Origin: DATLGB01 sp963726825
GTDB taxonomy: Bacteria > Actinomycetota > Thermoleophilia > Solirubrobacterales > Solirubrobacteraceae
Assembly: GCA_963726825.1 (NCBI GenBank)
Contig: CAVSDT010000002.1
Span: forward strand, 186,001-250,000
Reading direction: 5' to 3'
Length of the DNA: 64,000 nt
Position 1 is the first letter of the stretch. Every line of letters starts with the position of its first letter. A program made the position numbers and the translations under genes. This document shows, piece after piece, positions 30,792-39,116 of this stretch. The notes beneath the pieces were generated by a model, which saw only the letters and a program-made list of their open reading frames with translations, searched no databases and had not been told where the DNA came from.

Positions 30792-32255
30792 ATCCCCGAA
30801 GACGACGGGACGGACCTGGTCGCCGTCCGGCGGCGCAAGCTCGACGAGCTGCGCGCCACCGGCGTGGACCCGTTCCCGCACGCCTTCGCGGGCGTCGAGT
30901 CCGTCGCGGACGTCAAGGCCCCCCACGCCGAGCTCGCCGACGGGGAGGAGACGGAGGTCCGCGCCCGCGTCGCCGGCCGGCTGATGTCGCGCCGCCAGAA
31001 GGGCAAGCTGATGTTCCTCGACCTCGAGGACCGCTCGGGGCGCATCCAGCTGATGGCGCGCAAGAACGTGCTCGGCGACGAGGCCTTCGACCGCCTCGTC
31101 GACCTCGTCGACCTCGGCGACGTCCTCGGCGCCGACGGCACCGTCCTGCGCACGCGGGCCGGCGAGCTGTCGCTGGCCGTCGACGCCGTCACGGTGCTCG
31201 CGAAGGCGATCACCCCGCCGCCGGACAAGTTCCACGGGGTGACCGACACGGAGCTGCGCCTGCGCCGGCGCGAGCTCGACCTCCTGTCCTCCCCCGAGGC
31301 GCGCCAGGTCTTCATCGACCGCGCGCGGATCGTCTCCACGTTGCGGCGCACCCTCGACGACGACGGCTTCCTCGAGGTCGAGACGCCCGTCCTGCAGCCG
31401 CTCTACGGCGGCGCCGCGGCGCGCCCGTTCACCACGCACTACAACGCGCTGGACCGCACGATGTACCTGCGGATCGCGACGGAGCTCTACCTCAAGCGCT
31501 GCATCGTCGGTGGCCTCGAGCGCGTGTACGAGATCGGCAAGGACTTCCGCAACGAGGGGCTCTCGCCCAAGCACCAGCCCGAGTTCACGATGCTCGAGTG
31601 GTACGAGGCCTACGCGGACTACACCGACGTGGCCGCGCGCTTCGAGCAGCTCATCCACGCGGTGTCGATCGCCGTCGGGTACGAGGGCCCGATCGACTTC
31701 ACGCCGCCGTGGACGCGCAAGACGTTCGGCGGGGCGATCGAGGAGGCGACGGGGATCGACCCGTACGCGCACCGGTCGCTCTCCGGGCTGCAGGACGCGA
31801 TGCGCGCCAAGGACCTCCCGGTCCCCGAGCACGAGACGACCTGGGCGCGGCTGCTCGACCACCTCCACTCGCGCTACGTCGAACCGGGCCTCGTGCAGCC
31901 GACGTTCCTCCTCGACTACCCGACCGAGCTGTCGCCGTTCGCGAAGAAGCACCGCACCGACGACGGGCTCGTCGAGCGCTTCGAGGCCTTCGCCGGGGGC
32001 ATGGAGATCGCCAACGCGTTCACGGAGCTCAACGACCCCGACGACCAGCGCGCCCGCTTCGAGGAGCAGCTCGGCGCCTCGGCCGCCGGCGACGAGGAGG
32101 CGCAGCCGTTCGACGAGGCCTTCCTCGGCGCCCTCGAGTCCGGCATGCCCCCCACCGGTGGCATCGGCTTCGGCATCGACCGCCTGGCGATGCTCCTCCT
32201 GGGCAAGGACACGATCCGCGAGGTCGTGCTCTTCCCGGCGCTGCGGTCCACGTAG
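30792..32255 (+). CDS. lysS: lysyl-tRNA synthetase (class II)
   Basis: A class II aminoacyl-tRNA synthetase of about 487 residues. The anticodon-binding OB-fold has GRLMSRRQKGKLMFLDLEDRSGRIQL; the catalytic core has TPVLQPLYGGAAARPFTTHYNAL, motif 2 with FRNEGLSPKHQPEFTMLEWYEAY and motif 3 GIGFGIDRLAMLLLG near the end. The N-terminus is a problem: the conserved RRRKLDELRATGVDPFP lies upstream of the first canonical start (GTG 30864), and no ATG, GTG or TTG precedes it in frame after the greA stop. ATC 30792 has AGGGGAG at 30777-30783, 8 nt upstream, and is proposed as a rare AUC start; a base error in an ATG is the alternative. Confidence 0.9.
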   Translation: MPEDDGTDLVAVRRRKLDELRATGVDPFPHAFAGVESVADVKAPHAELADGEETEVRARVAGRLMSRRQKGKLMFLDLEDRSGRIQLMARKNVLGDEAFDRLVDLVDLGDVLGADGTVLRTRAGELSLAVDAVTVLAKAITPPPDKFHGVTDTELRLRRRELDLLSSPEARQVFIDRARIVSTLRRTLDDDGFLEVETPVLQPLYGGAAARPFTTHYNALDRTMYLRIATELYLKRCIVGGLERVYEIGKDFRNEGLSPKHQPEFTMLEWYEAYADYTDVAARFEQLIHAVSIAVGYEGPIDFTPPWTRKTFGGAIEEATGIDPYAHRSLSGLQDAMRAKDLPVPEHETTWARLLDHLHSRYVEPGLVQPTFLLDYPTELSPFAKKHRTDDGLVERFEAFAGGMEIANAFTELNDPDDQRARFEEQLGASAAGDEEAQPFDEAFLGALESGMPPTGGIGFGIDRLAMLLLGKDTIREVVLFPALRST

Positions 32256-32256
32256 C

Positions 32257-32279
32257 CGGGGTCCCGCGGGGCGGCCCCG
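32257..32279 (+). terminator. possible hairpin after lysS
   Basis: CGGGG (32257-32261) can pair with CCCCG (32275-32279) two bases after the stop; no T-run, weak. Confidence 0.25.
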
Positions 32280-32295
32280 TGCCGTCAGGGCGGGT

Positions 32296-33156
32296 GTGAC
32301 TGCTCCTTCCCACCCCCGATGGGGACAACTGCACGCACGGGCTCGCGCGCAGCACGGGATGGTGTCGGCTCGGCAGCTCTTGGAGGACCGCTGGACCCGA
32401 CGCCAGATCGAGCGTGCCGTCTCGACGGGGCGACTGGTGCGGGTGCACCGCGGCGTCTTCGCCGTCGGCCACGTCCCACGGACGGACCACGCCCGCTGGA
32501 TGGCCGCCGTGCTCACCGGCCCTGCCCTCGTCTTGAGCCACCGCTCAGCCGGCCGGCTTCACCGCGTCCTGGACGTGGAGGGACGCCCGGACGTCCTGTC
32601 GGTCAGGCAGGGCGTCGGCCCGAGGACCATCAACCGCCACTGGACCCGGTCGCTGCTTCCCGGCGAGACGATGACCCGCACGGGCATCCCGTGCACGACG
32701 CCCGCACGGACGCTGATCGACCTGGCCGACGTCCTCGCCGACGACCCGTGGGAGATCGCCGTCAGGTCCGCCGAACGGCAACGCCTCATCGACAGGAGCG
32801 ATCTCGTCGCCATCCGGGGGAGACGCGGCCACGGACGGATGCTGCGGCTGATCGACCCGCTCCGGTCTCCGCTCGAAGCGCAGTTCAAGGCCTTCCTCCT
32901 CCGCCACGGCCTTCCGCTGCCGGTCTTCAACGCCGAGCTCCCGGGCATCGGCGAGGTCGACGCGGCGTGGCCGGACCGGCGCGTCGTCATCGAGCTCGAC
33001 TCGTGGACCTACCACGGCCATCGCGAGGCCTTCGAGCGCGACCGCGCGCGGGACGCGGCGCTCGCCGCGATGGGGTGGACCCGCATCCGGGTCACGGCAC
33101 GGATGCTGGACGCGGACCCGGTCGACCTCTTCCGGCGACTGCTCGGTCTGGGGTGA
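32296..33156 (+). CDS. AbiEi-like N-terminal domain with Vsr/DUF559-like C-terminal domain
   Basis: A 286-residue protein. The N-terminal 60 residues (HGMVSARQLLEDRWTRRQIERAVSTGRLVRVHRGVFAVG) resemble the winged-helix type IV antitoxin AbiEi domain. The C-terminal 100 residues (LEAQFKAFLLRHGLPLP, GEVDAAWPDRRVVIELDSWTYHGHREAFERDRARDAALAAMGWTRIRVT) follow the DUF559/very-short-patch-repair endonuclease pattern, with an acidic D in EVDAAW and E.D in VIELD as candidate metal ligands. This two-domain protein is common and often multicopy in actinobacteria; its role is unknown, with toxin-antitoxin or DNA repair suggested. No AbiEii toxin gene is adjacent. GTG 32296 start; no clear promoter or Shine-Dalgarno. 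Confidence 0.72.
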   Translation: MTAPSHPRWGQLHARARAQHGMVSARQLLEDRWTRRQIERAVSTGRLVRVHRGVFAVGHVPRTDHARWMAAVLTGPALVLSHRSAGRLHRVLDVEGRPDVLSVRQGVGPRTINRHWTRSLLPGETMTRTGIPCTTPARTLIDLADVLADDPWEIAVRSAERQRLIDRSDLVAIRGRRGHGRMLRLIDPLRSPLEAQFKAFLLRHGLPLPVFNAELPGIGEVDAAWPDRRVVIELDSWTYHGHREAFERDRARDAALAAMGWTRIRVTARMLDADPVDLFRRLLGLG

Positions 33157-33182
33157 CCGCGCGCTTTCCACGTGTGGCGGGG

Positions 33183-33746
33183 TCAGGGGCGGTCACGCAG
33201 CAGCTCGGCTGCCGCGTCCAGGTAGCGCCGGTTGCCCGCCGCCTGGCCGAGCCGCAGCACGAGCGGCGCGAGCCGCGCCATCCCCGCCGGGCGGCTCCAG
33301 GACCGGATCGCAAGCGACACCGCACCGTCGGAGGCCAGCGCCGCCGTGAAGCGCTCGACACCCGCGACCGGATTGCCCGGCAACGTCGCGTAGACGAACC
33401 CGCGCCGCCGGTCTCCTTCGACCATCGCGACCACCCGGCAGGGGACCAGCACGCGCAGCAGCGGGCCGAAGGGCGCCGCGTTGACCACCGTCGCGCCGAC
33501 GGCGACCGGCCCGGAGGCGACGACTGCCATCCCCGCGCCACGGTGCACGTCCCACGCCAGCAGCGCGTCGCCCAGCGCCGCGAACGCGGCCGCACCGGAA
33601 CCGACCACGCGGACGTCCTCGTGGACCACGGCGTCCGGCGGCGGGTCGTCCACGCCGACGACCGCGACGGACGGTGCGACCCCGTGCAGTCGCTCCAGCC
33701 GTGCCGTCAGCCGGGCCTGGGTCGCGAGGGCCGTCGGGAGGAGCAT
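33183..33746 (-). CDS. DUF1990 family protein
   Basis: A 187-residue protein matching the DUF1990 pattern of plant and actinobacterial proteins: VRVVGSGAAAFAALGDALLAWDVHRGAGM (about 45-73), CRVVAMVEGDRRRGFVYATLPGNPVAGVERFTAAL (about 102-136) and AIRSWSRPAGMARLAPLVLRLGQAAGNRRYLDAAAELL near the C-terminus. No function is known. The conserved YGTLPGHP-like segment is present as YATLPGNP. The start is ATG 33746, 6 nt from the GANNNT-type box GACGCT. It is convergent with the AbiEi-like gene and divergent from the PH-domain gene. Confidence 0.75.
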   Translation of the reverse strand: MLLPTALATQARLTARLERLHGVAPSVAVVGVDDPPPDAVVHEDVRVVGSGAAAFAALGDALLAWDVHRGAGMAVVASGPVAVGATVVNAAPFGPLLRVLVPCRVVAMVEGDRRRGFVYATLPGNPVAGVERFTAALASDGAVSLAIRSWSRPAGMARLAPLVLRLGQAAGNRRYLDAAAELLRDRP

Positions 33747-33752
33747 GGGTGC

Positions 33753-33758
33753 AGCGTC
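33753..33758 (-). promoter_or_regulatory. -10 box GACGCT of DUF1990 gene (leaderless)
   Basis: GACGCT on the minus strand ends 6 nt before ATG 33746. Confidence 0.35.
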
Positions 33759-33895
33759 GCAGGCGCGTCCGGGCAACGAAGGACTCCCAGATCGGGTGCG
33801 GGACCCTCGCCACGGGCGACGCGACCGGCCGCTTCCAGAACGTCCTCGACCGCCTCGGGATCTCGTGCCTCGGTGCGGTGGAGGCCAGCCGCAGG

Positions 33896-33901
33896 TAGGT
33901 T
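33896..33901 (+). promoter_or_regulatory. -10 box TAGGTT of PH-domain gene (leaderless)
   Basis: TAGGTT ends 7 nt before ATG 33909. Confidence 0.55.
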
Positions 33902-33908
33902 CCCGCCC

Positions 33909-34382
33909 ATGGACCTCGAACCCGGCGAGACGGTCATCTTCGAAGGGCATCCGTCGTGGCGCTCGGCGCTCGGCTTCTACCTCAAGGGCCTCGCGCTCGC
34001 GGCCGTCGTCGCGGCCATCCTCATCCTCGCCGACGTCGTGTCCAGCGGGGCCGGCATCGCCATCGGCGTCGGGCTCATGCTCATCGCCGCCGTGCTCGGC
34101 TACCTCAAGCGCCTCTTCACCGTCTACCTGATCTCCAACCAGCGCCTCTACATCCGCAAGGGGTTCATCGCGCGCGACGAGCAGCAGACGCACATCGACC
34201 GCGTCCAGAACGTCAACACCAGCCAGTCCGTGCTCCAGCGCCTGCTGGTCATCGGGACCGTCGACTTCGACACCGCGGGCAACGACGACGCCGACTTCCG
34301 CTTCGTCGGCGTCTCCGCGCCGCGGCGCGTGGTCGACGCCGTGCATCGCGCCCAGCGCGACTCGACCGGGCAGGCCGTCTAG
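33909..34382 (+). CDS. membrane protein with bacterial PH domain
   Basis: A 157-residue protein. PGETVIFEGHPSWR (about 5-18) is the start motif of PH-domain membrane proteins; two hydrophobic segments (about 25-42 and 46-64) follow; the cytoplasmic PH (bPH2/YdbS-like) domain occupies about 65-150, with VYLISNQRLYIRKGFIARDEQQTHIDRVQNVNTSQSVLQRLLVIGTVDFDTAG. The domain type is established; function is not, although relatives are linked to envelope stress. Leaderless start. Nothing else in the roughly 160-nt gap to the divergent gene. Confidence 0.82.
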   Translation: MDLEPGETVIFEGHPSWRSALGFYLKGLALAAVVAAILILADVVSSGAGIAIGVGLMLIAAVLGYLKRLFTVYLISNQRLYIRKGFIARDEQQTHIDRVQNVNTSQSVLQRLLVIGTVDFDTAGNDDADFRFVGVSAPRRVVDAVHRAQRDSTGQAV

Positions 34383-34504
34383 GAGACGGCTCCCGGGCGT
34401 TCTCCGATCACCACGGGGTCCTTCGCCGAACCTTCGACGCAGGGCGATGCTGCGCAGGGGTCAACTGGGCCGGTTGGACGGGGGGTGACGGCGGGAGCCA
34501 CTGG

Positions 34505-34510
34505 TACTCT
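34505..34510 (+). promoter_or_regulatory. -10 box TACTCT of clpC (leadered)
   Basis: TACTCT lies 69 nt before ATG 34580. A TTGGAC at 34474-34479 is too far for a normal -35. The leader has AGGAAGG at 34560-34566, 13 nt from ATG. No CtsR, HAIR, CIRCE or ClgR-type operator was recognised. Confidence 0.4.
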
Positions 34511-34579
34511 GAACCGATAGGGACCATGCAACGACCAGTAGCCCGGGCCTAGGCCCAGCAGGAAGGTTTCCCTCCCACC

Positions 34580-37192
34580 ATGTTCGAGCGTTTCACAGAG
34601 CGAGCACGCCAGGTTGTCGTCCTCGCCCAAGAGGAGGCTCGCACCCTCAAGCACAACTACATCGGCACGGAGCACATCCTCCTCGGGCTGCTGCGTGAGG
34701 AGGAGGGCCTGGCGGCCCGCGTCCTCGAGAGCCTCGACATCACCGTCGAGCGCGTCCGTGCCCAGGTGGTCCGCATCGTCGGCTCCGGCGAGGAGGTCAC
34801 CTCCGGTCAGATCCCCTTCACGCCCCGCGCGAAGAAGGTCCTCGAGCTGGCCCTCCGCGAGGCCCTGAGCCTCGGGCACAACTACATCGGCACGGAGCAC
34901 ATCCTGCTCGGGCTCGTGCGCGAGAACGAGGGCGTCGCCGCGCGCATCCTCCTCGACTTCGACGCCGACTCCGAGAAGATCCGCAACGAGGTCATCCGGA
35001 TGCTGTCCGGTCCCGGCGGCCGCCGCTCCGGCTCCTCGAGCTCCGGCGCAGCCTCGGGTGCCTCCGGCGCCGGCGCGGGCACGCAGGGCGAGGGCAAGAA
35101 GTCCTCCAAGCTGCTCGACCAGTTCGGGCGCAACCTGACCAAGCTCGCCTCCGACGGCAAGCTCGACCCCGTCGTCGGGCGCGAGACCGAGATCGAGCGG
35201 ATCATGCAGATCCTCTCGCGGCGCACGAAGAACAACCCCGTGCTCGTGGGCGAGCCCGGCGTCGGCAAGACGGCCGTCGTCGAAGGCCTCGCGCAGCGGA
35301 TCACGAACGCCGACGTGCCCGAGCTGCTCAAGGGCAAGCAGATCTACACCCTCGACCTCGCGGCCCTCGTGGCCGGCTCGAAGTACCGGGGCGAGTTCGA
35401 GGAGCGGCTCAAGAAGGTGATGAAGGAGATCACCCAGCGCGGCGACATCATCCTGTTCATCGACGAGCTCCACAACCTCGTCGGCGCCGGTGCGGCCGAG
35501 GGCGCGATCGACGCGGCCTCCATCCTCAAGCCTGCCCTGGCCCGCGGTGAGCTGCAGACCGTCGGCGCCACCACCCTCGACGAGTTCCGCAAGTACCTCG
35601 AGCGCGACTCCGCGCTCGAGCGGCGCTTCCAGAAGATCGTCGTGGACCAGCCCTCGGTCGAGGAGACCGTGCAGATCCTCAAGGGCCTGCGCGACCGCTA
35701 CGAGAGCCACCACAAGATCCAGATCTCCGACGAGTCGCTCGAGGCGGCCGCGGAGCTGGCCGACCGCTACATCTCCGACCGGTTCCTGCCGGACAAGGCG
35801 ATCGACCTCATCGACGAGGCCGCCTCGCGCATGCGCATCAAGTCGATGTCCTCCCCGCCCGTGTACCGGGAGCTCGAGGAGGAGATCGAGTCCACGCGCC
35901 GCGACAAGGAAGCCGCCATCGAGGCGCAGGAGTTCGAGAAGGCCGCCAACCTCCGCGACACGGAGCGGCGCCTGACGAACAAGAAGCGCGAGCTCGAGGA
36001 GAACTGGGAGTCCGGCGAGGCCGGCGACCGGCCCTCCATCGGCGAGGAGGAGATCGCCGACATCGTGTCCATGTGGACCGGCATCCCGGTCTTCAAGCTC
36101 ACGGAGGCCGAGACCCAGAAGCTGATGCGGATGGAGGACGAGCTGCACAAGCGCGTCATCGGTCAGCACCCGGCGATCGAGATCGTCTCGAAGGCCATCC
36201 GGCGCTCGCGTGCCGGCCTGAAGGACCCGAAGCGCCCGACCGGCTCCTTCGTGTTCCTCGGCCCGTCCGGCGTCGGCAAGACGGAGCTCGCGCGGACGCT
36301 CGCCGAGTTCCTCTTCGGCGACGAGGAGTCGATGATCCGCATCGACATGTCGGAGTACATGGAGAAGCACGCCGTGTCCCGGCTCGTCGGCTCGCCTCCC
36401 GGCTACGTCGGGTACGACGAGGGCGGCCAGCTCACGGAGGCCGTGCGTCGCAAGCCGTACTCCGTGCTGCTCCTCGACGAGATCGAGAAGGCCCACCCGG
36501 ACGTCTTCAACATCCTCCTGCAGATCCTGGAGGACGGACGCCTGACGGACTCCCAGGGCCGGACGGTCGACTTCCGTCACTGCATCGTGATCATGACCTC
36601 CAACGTCGGTGCCGGCGAGATCGCGCGCAACACGCCGCTCGGCTTCTCGATCGGCGACGACGAGGCGGGGATGACCTACGACGACATGAAGTCGCGCGTC
36701 ACGGGCGAGCTGCGCAAGGTGTTCCGCCCCGAGTTCCTGAACCGCATCGACGAGGTCATCGTCTTCCACAAGCTGGCCAAGGACGAGATCAAGCAGATCG
36801 TCGACCTGCTGCTGCGCCGTGTGCGTGAGTCGCTGGCCGAGCGCGATCTCCAGCTGGAGCTCGACGAGGCGGCGGAGGACTTCCTGGTCGACAAGGGCTG
36901 GGACCCGGCGATGGGCGCCCGCCCGCTGCGCCGGGCGATCCAGCGCTACATCGAGGACGCCCTGTCGGACTTCATCCTGCAGTCCCAGCTCCCGGAGCAG
37001 GGCGGCACGGTGATGGTCCGCAAGGCCCCCGACGACGACGAGCGCGACGTGATCCTCGAGATCGTCGAGGCGGACGTGCGCAAGCCCGTCGGCGTCGGCG
37101 CCGGGGCCGACGAGGTCACCGAGGGCGACAAGCCCGACGAGGGCGCGCTCGACACGCCCGCGCTGCCGGAGGCCGACGCCGCCCCCGAGTAG
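34580..37192 (+). CDS. clpC: ATP-dependent Clp protease ATP-binding subunit ClpC
   Basis: An 870-residue Hsp100 unfoldase that feeds substrates to ClpP. The N-domain has two Clp repeats, each with HNYIGTEHILLGL (about 28-40 and 102-114). AAA-1 has Walker A GEPGVGKT (224-231) and LIDEAASRMR after it; the middle region (about 405-460) carries a UVR-like motif (EAQEFEKAANLRDTERRL), the mark of ClpC rather than ClpB; AAA-2 has GPSGVGKT (561-568), LLLDEIEKAHPDVFN and the sensor FRPEFLNRIDE. The C-terminal 40 residues are acidic and Gly/Ala-rich. The ctsR-mcsA-mcsB genes that precede clpC in Bacillus are absent. A strong hairpin terminator follows at 37219. Confidence 0.97.
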   Translation: MFERFTERARQVVVLAQEEARTLKHNYIGTEHILLGLLREEEGLAARVLESLDITVERVRAQVVRIVGSGEEVTSGQIPFTPRAKKVLELALREALSLGHNYIGTEHILLGLVRENEGVAARILLDFDADSEKIRNEVIRMLSGPGGRRSGSSSSGAASGASGAGAGTQGEGKKSSKLLDQFGRNLTKLASDGKLDPVVGRETEIERIMQILSRRTKNNPVLVGEPGVGKTAVVEGLAQRITNADVPELLKGKQIYTLDLAALVAGSKYRGEFEERLKKVMKEITQRGDIILFIDELHNLVGAGAAEGAIDAASILKPALARGELQTVGATTLDEFRKYLERDSALERRFQKIVVDQPSVEETVQILKGLRDRYESHHKIQISDESLEAAAELADRYISDRFLPDKAIDLIDEAASRMRIKSMSSPPVYRELEEEIESTRRDKEAAIEAQEFEKAANLRDTERRLTNKKRELEENWESGEAGDRPSIGEEEIADIVSMWTGIPVFKLTEAETQKLMRMEDELHKRVIGQHPAIEIVSKAIRRSRAGLKDPKRPTGSFVFLGPSGVGKTELARTLAEFLFGDEESMIRIDMSEYMEKHAVSRLVGSPPGYVGYDEGGQLTEAVRRKPYSVLLLDEIEKAHPDVFNILLQILEDGRLTDSQGRTVDFRHCIVIMTSNVGAGEIARNTPLGFSIGDDEAGMTYDDMKSRVTGELRKVFRPEFLNRIDEVIVFHKLAKDEIKQIVDLLLRRVRESLAERDLQLELDEAAEDFLVDKGWDPAMGARPLRRAIQRYIEDALSDFILQSQLPEQGGTVMVRKAPDDDERDVILEIVEADVRKPVGVGAGADEVTEGDKPDEGALDTPALPEADAAPE

Positions 37193-37218
37193 CGGCCCGC
37201 CACGCCGCACCGCTTCGC

Positions 37219-37246
37219 CGAGGGGCGCCCGCGAGGGCGCCCCTCG
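37219..37246 (+). terminator. hairpin terminator of clpC
   Basis: A perfect 12-bp stem: CGAGGGGCGCCC (37219-37230) with GGGCGCCCCTCG (37235-37246) and a GCGA tetraloop, 26 nt after the clpC stop. G+C-rich with few T after it. Confidence 0.7.
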
Positions 37247-37255
37247 TCGTTGTGC

Positions 37256-37261
37256 GACCCT
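37256..37261 (+). promoter_or_regulatory. -10 box GACCCT (leaderless)
   Basis: GACCCT ends 6 nt before ATG 37268; GANNNT variant. Confidence 0.4.
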
Positions 37262-37267
37262 CCGGGC

Positions 37268-38362
37268 ATGTCAGAGCCGCTCGGTCCGTCCACACGCGCC
37301 GTCCATGCCGGGCTGCCGGAAGCCGTCTCCGGTGCGCCGCTGGGCCCGCCGATCGTGATGGCCGCGCCGTACCACCTGCCGGGGGAGATCTCGGACACGC
37401 CGTACGGCTACGCGCGGAGCGCGAACCCGACGTTCACCGCCCTCGAGGCGGCCGTCGCCGAGCTCGAGGGTGGACCGGCGCTCGCCTTCGCCTCCGGGGC
37501 CGCCGCGATCGCCGCGGTGGTCCTGCCGACGCTCGCCCGCGGCGACGTCCTCGTCGCGCCGACGGACGGCTACCAGGCGATCCGCGACATGGCCGAGCGC
37601 GAGCTCGAGCCGCGCGGCGTCGAGGTGCGCTGGGTCCCGACGCAGACGGAGGCGATCGTCGCCGCCTGCGACGGCGCGCGGCTGGTCTGGGTCGAGACCC
37701 CGTCGAACCCGCGCCTGGAGGTCTGCGACCTGCGCGCCGTCGCGGCGGCGGCGCACGCGGCGGGCGCCGAGCTCGCGGTCGACAACACGCTCGCCACTGG
37801 GCTCGGGCAGCAGCCGCTGGCCCTGGGGGCGGACGTGTCCGTCGCGGCCGGCACGAAGGCCCTGGCCGGGCATTCCGACGTGCTGCTGGGCGTCGTGGCC
37901 ACCGCCACCCAGGAGCGCCTGGACGCGGTGCACGCCTACCGGACGCTGACGGGCGCCGTCCCGGGGCCGTTCGAGGCGTGGCTCGTGCACCGCTCGATCG
38001 CGACGCTCGACCTGCGCCTGACCCGCGCGTCCGACAACGCGCTGGCGGTGGCGCAGCTGCTGGAGGGCCGCGACGACGTGACGGGCGTCTGCCACCCGTC
38101 GCTCGATCCCGTCGCGGCGACGCAGATGACCCGCTTCGGTCCGCTCGTGTCCTTCGACCTCGGCACGGGGGAGCGCGCCCGGCGCTTCCTGCGCGACGCC
38201 CGCCTGATCGCGGACGCCACGAGCTTCGGCGGCGTGCACTCCACCGCGGAACGGCGTGCCCGCTGGGGCATGGACGCCGTCGGCGAGGGGTTCATCCGCC
38301 TGTCGGCCGGGATCGAGGACCCGGCCGACCTGCTGGCGGACGTGGAAGCCGCTCTGGCCTAG
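37268..38362 (+). CDS. cystathionine gamma-synthase/lyase family PLP enzyme
   Basis: A 364-residue fold-type I PLP enzyme of the trans-sulfuration family. TRAVHAGLP opens it; YARSANPTFTALEAAVAELEGGPALAFASGAAAIAAVV (about 45-82) holds the cofactor phosphate site; VWVETPSNPRLEVCDL and LAVDNTLAT hold the pyridine-binding aspartate; the Schiff-base lysine is in AAGTKALAGHSDVLLG (about 194-209). Ends with SFGGVHSTAERRARWG and IRLSAGIEDPADLLADVE. The reaction (gamma-synthase, gamma- or beta-lyase) is not determined by sequence alone. ATG 37268 is preferred over TTG 37250 because of the -10 box. Overlaps the convergent secreted-protein gene by 4 nt. Confidence 0.87.
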   Translation: MSEPLGPSTRAVHAGLPEAVSGAPLGPPIVMAAPYHLPGEISDTPYGYARSANPTFTALEAAVAELEGGPALAFASGAAAIAAVVLPTLARGDVLVAPTDGYQAIRDMAERELEPRGVEVRWVPTQTEAIVAACDGARLVWVETPSNPRLEVCDLRAVAAAAHAAGAELAVDNTLATGLGQQPLALGADVSVAAGTKALAGHSDVLLGVVATATQERLDAVHAYRTLTGAVPGPFEAWLVHRSIATLDLRLTRASDNALAVAQLLEGRDDVTGVCHPSLDPVAATQMTRFGPLVSFDLGTGERARRFLRDARLIADATSFGGVHSTAERRARWGMDAVGEGFIRLSAGIEDPADLLADVEAALA

Positions 38363-39000
38363 CCCTGACTGCGGGTCAGGGTGCCGGTGACGACGCAGGT
38401 CGCGTCGGCGGTGCCGACGTTGTCCTGGCGGACGCTGCCGAGGTAGTCGATGGCGAAGCCGGCGACCTGGACCTGCACGCTGAAGGTGTTGTTGCCCTCG
38501 ATGGTGGTGGACTGCACGGCCCCCGGGGCGGACACGACGGCCGCGCCGCGCTGGCCGCCGACCTGACGGCCGTAGTTGACCGCCGTGGCGCCCGTGGTGA
38601 GGGTCAGGACGACCTGCGGGTCCTCGCGGCCGGCCTGCGGCGCGGAGTCGACGCAGGAGGCCGCGAGATTGCCGACCTTGTCGTCGCCGCCGATCGACAC
38701 GGGGGCGGTCGTGGCGTTGTCGGTGACGGGCGTGACGACGGTGAACGTGCGGGCCTGCGCGACGCCGGTGGTGTAGCGGCCCAGGATCTTGCCCTTCGCG
38801 GCGCCGGACTTCGCCGTGGCGATCAGGTTGCCCCCGACCTTGTCGAGGCCTGTGCCCGCGGCGTAGGCGCTCTTGCCGTCGACCTTGCCGGCGTTGGAGG
38901 CGTAGGAGATGGCCGCGACGCTCGTGCCGCCGAGGGCGACGAACAGCGCGATGCAGGAGATGACGAAGGCCGGCGTGGGCCGGTGGTGACGGAGCTTCAT
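38359..39000 (-). CDS. small secreted protein with ALGGTSVAA leader
   Basis: A 213-residue exported protein. The leader (FVISCIALFVALGGTSVAAISY, about 12-33) and the following KVDGKSA are a pattern seen in many small secreted or surface proteins of Thermoleophilia. The mature region is rich in Thr, Val and Gly, with alternating hydrophobic residues typical of beta-strands, and has two cysteines (ASCVDS and ATCVVT) that may form a disulfide. No known domain. ATG 39000 is 6 nt from TATTCC on the minus strand. Ends 4 nt inside the PLP enzyme gene. Confidence 0.65.
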   Translation of the reverse strand: MKLRHHRPTPAFVISCIALFVALGGTSVAAISYASNAGKVDGKSAYAAGTGLDKVGGNLIATAKSGAAKGKILGRYTTGVAQARTFTVVTPVTDNATTAPVSIGGDDKVGNLAASCVDSAPQAGREDPQVVLTLTTGATAVNYGRQVGGQRGAAVVSAPGAVQSTTIEGNNTFSVQVQVAGFAIDYLGSVRQDNVGTADATCVVTGTLTRSQG

Positions 39001-39006
39001 GGTGGG

Positions 39007-39012
39007 GGAATA
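39007..39012 (-). promoter_or_regulatory. -10 box TATTCC (leaderless)
   Basis: TATTCC on the minus strand ends 6 nt before ATG 39000. Confidence 0.35.
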
Positions 39013-39099
39013 CCACCTTGCGTGACGGATTCCTGACGCGGGTGTGAACTCTCACGCACACCTCACGGTCGGAGGGCTCGATCCGTCCGCCTCCGGGCC

Positions 39100-39105
39100 T
39101 AGGTT
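39100..39105 (+). promoter_or_regulatory. -10 box TAGGTT of radA
   Basis: TAGGTT ends 11 nt before ATG 39117. Confidence 0.45.
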
Positions 39106-39116
39106 CGACCGCACCG

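Noticed and set aside
34383..34579. CtsR, HAIR, CIRCE or ClgR operator upstream of clpC
   Set aside because: None of the known consensus repeats is present in the leader.
34379..37210. Very long open frame antisense to clpC (also antisense frames opposite lysS, ftsH and others)
   Set aside because: High third-position G+C keeps antisense frames open; the translations are low-complexity Arg/Leu/Gly/Val strings without domains, while the opposite strand encodes conserved proteins.
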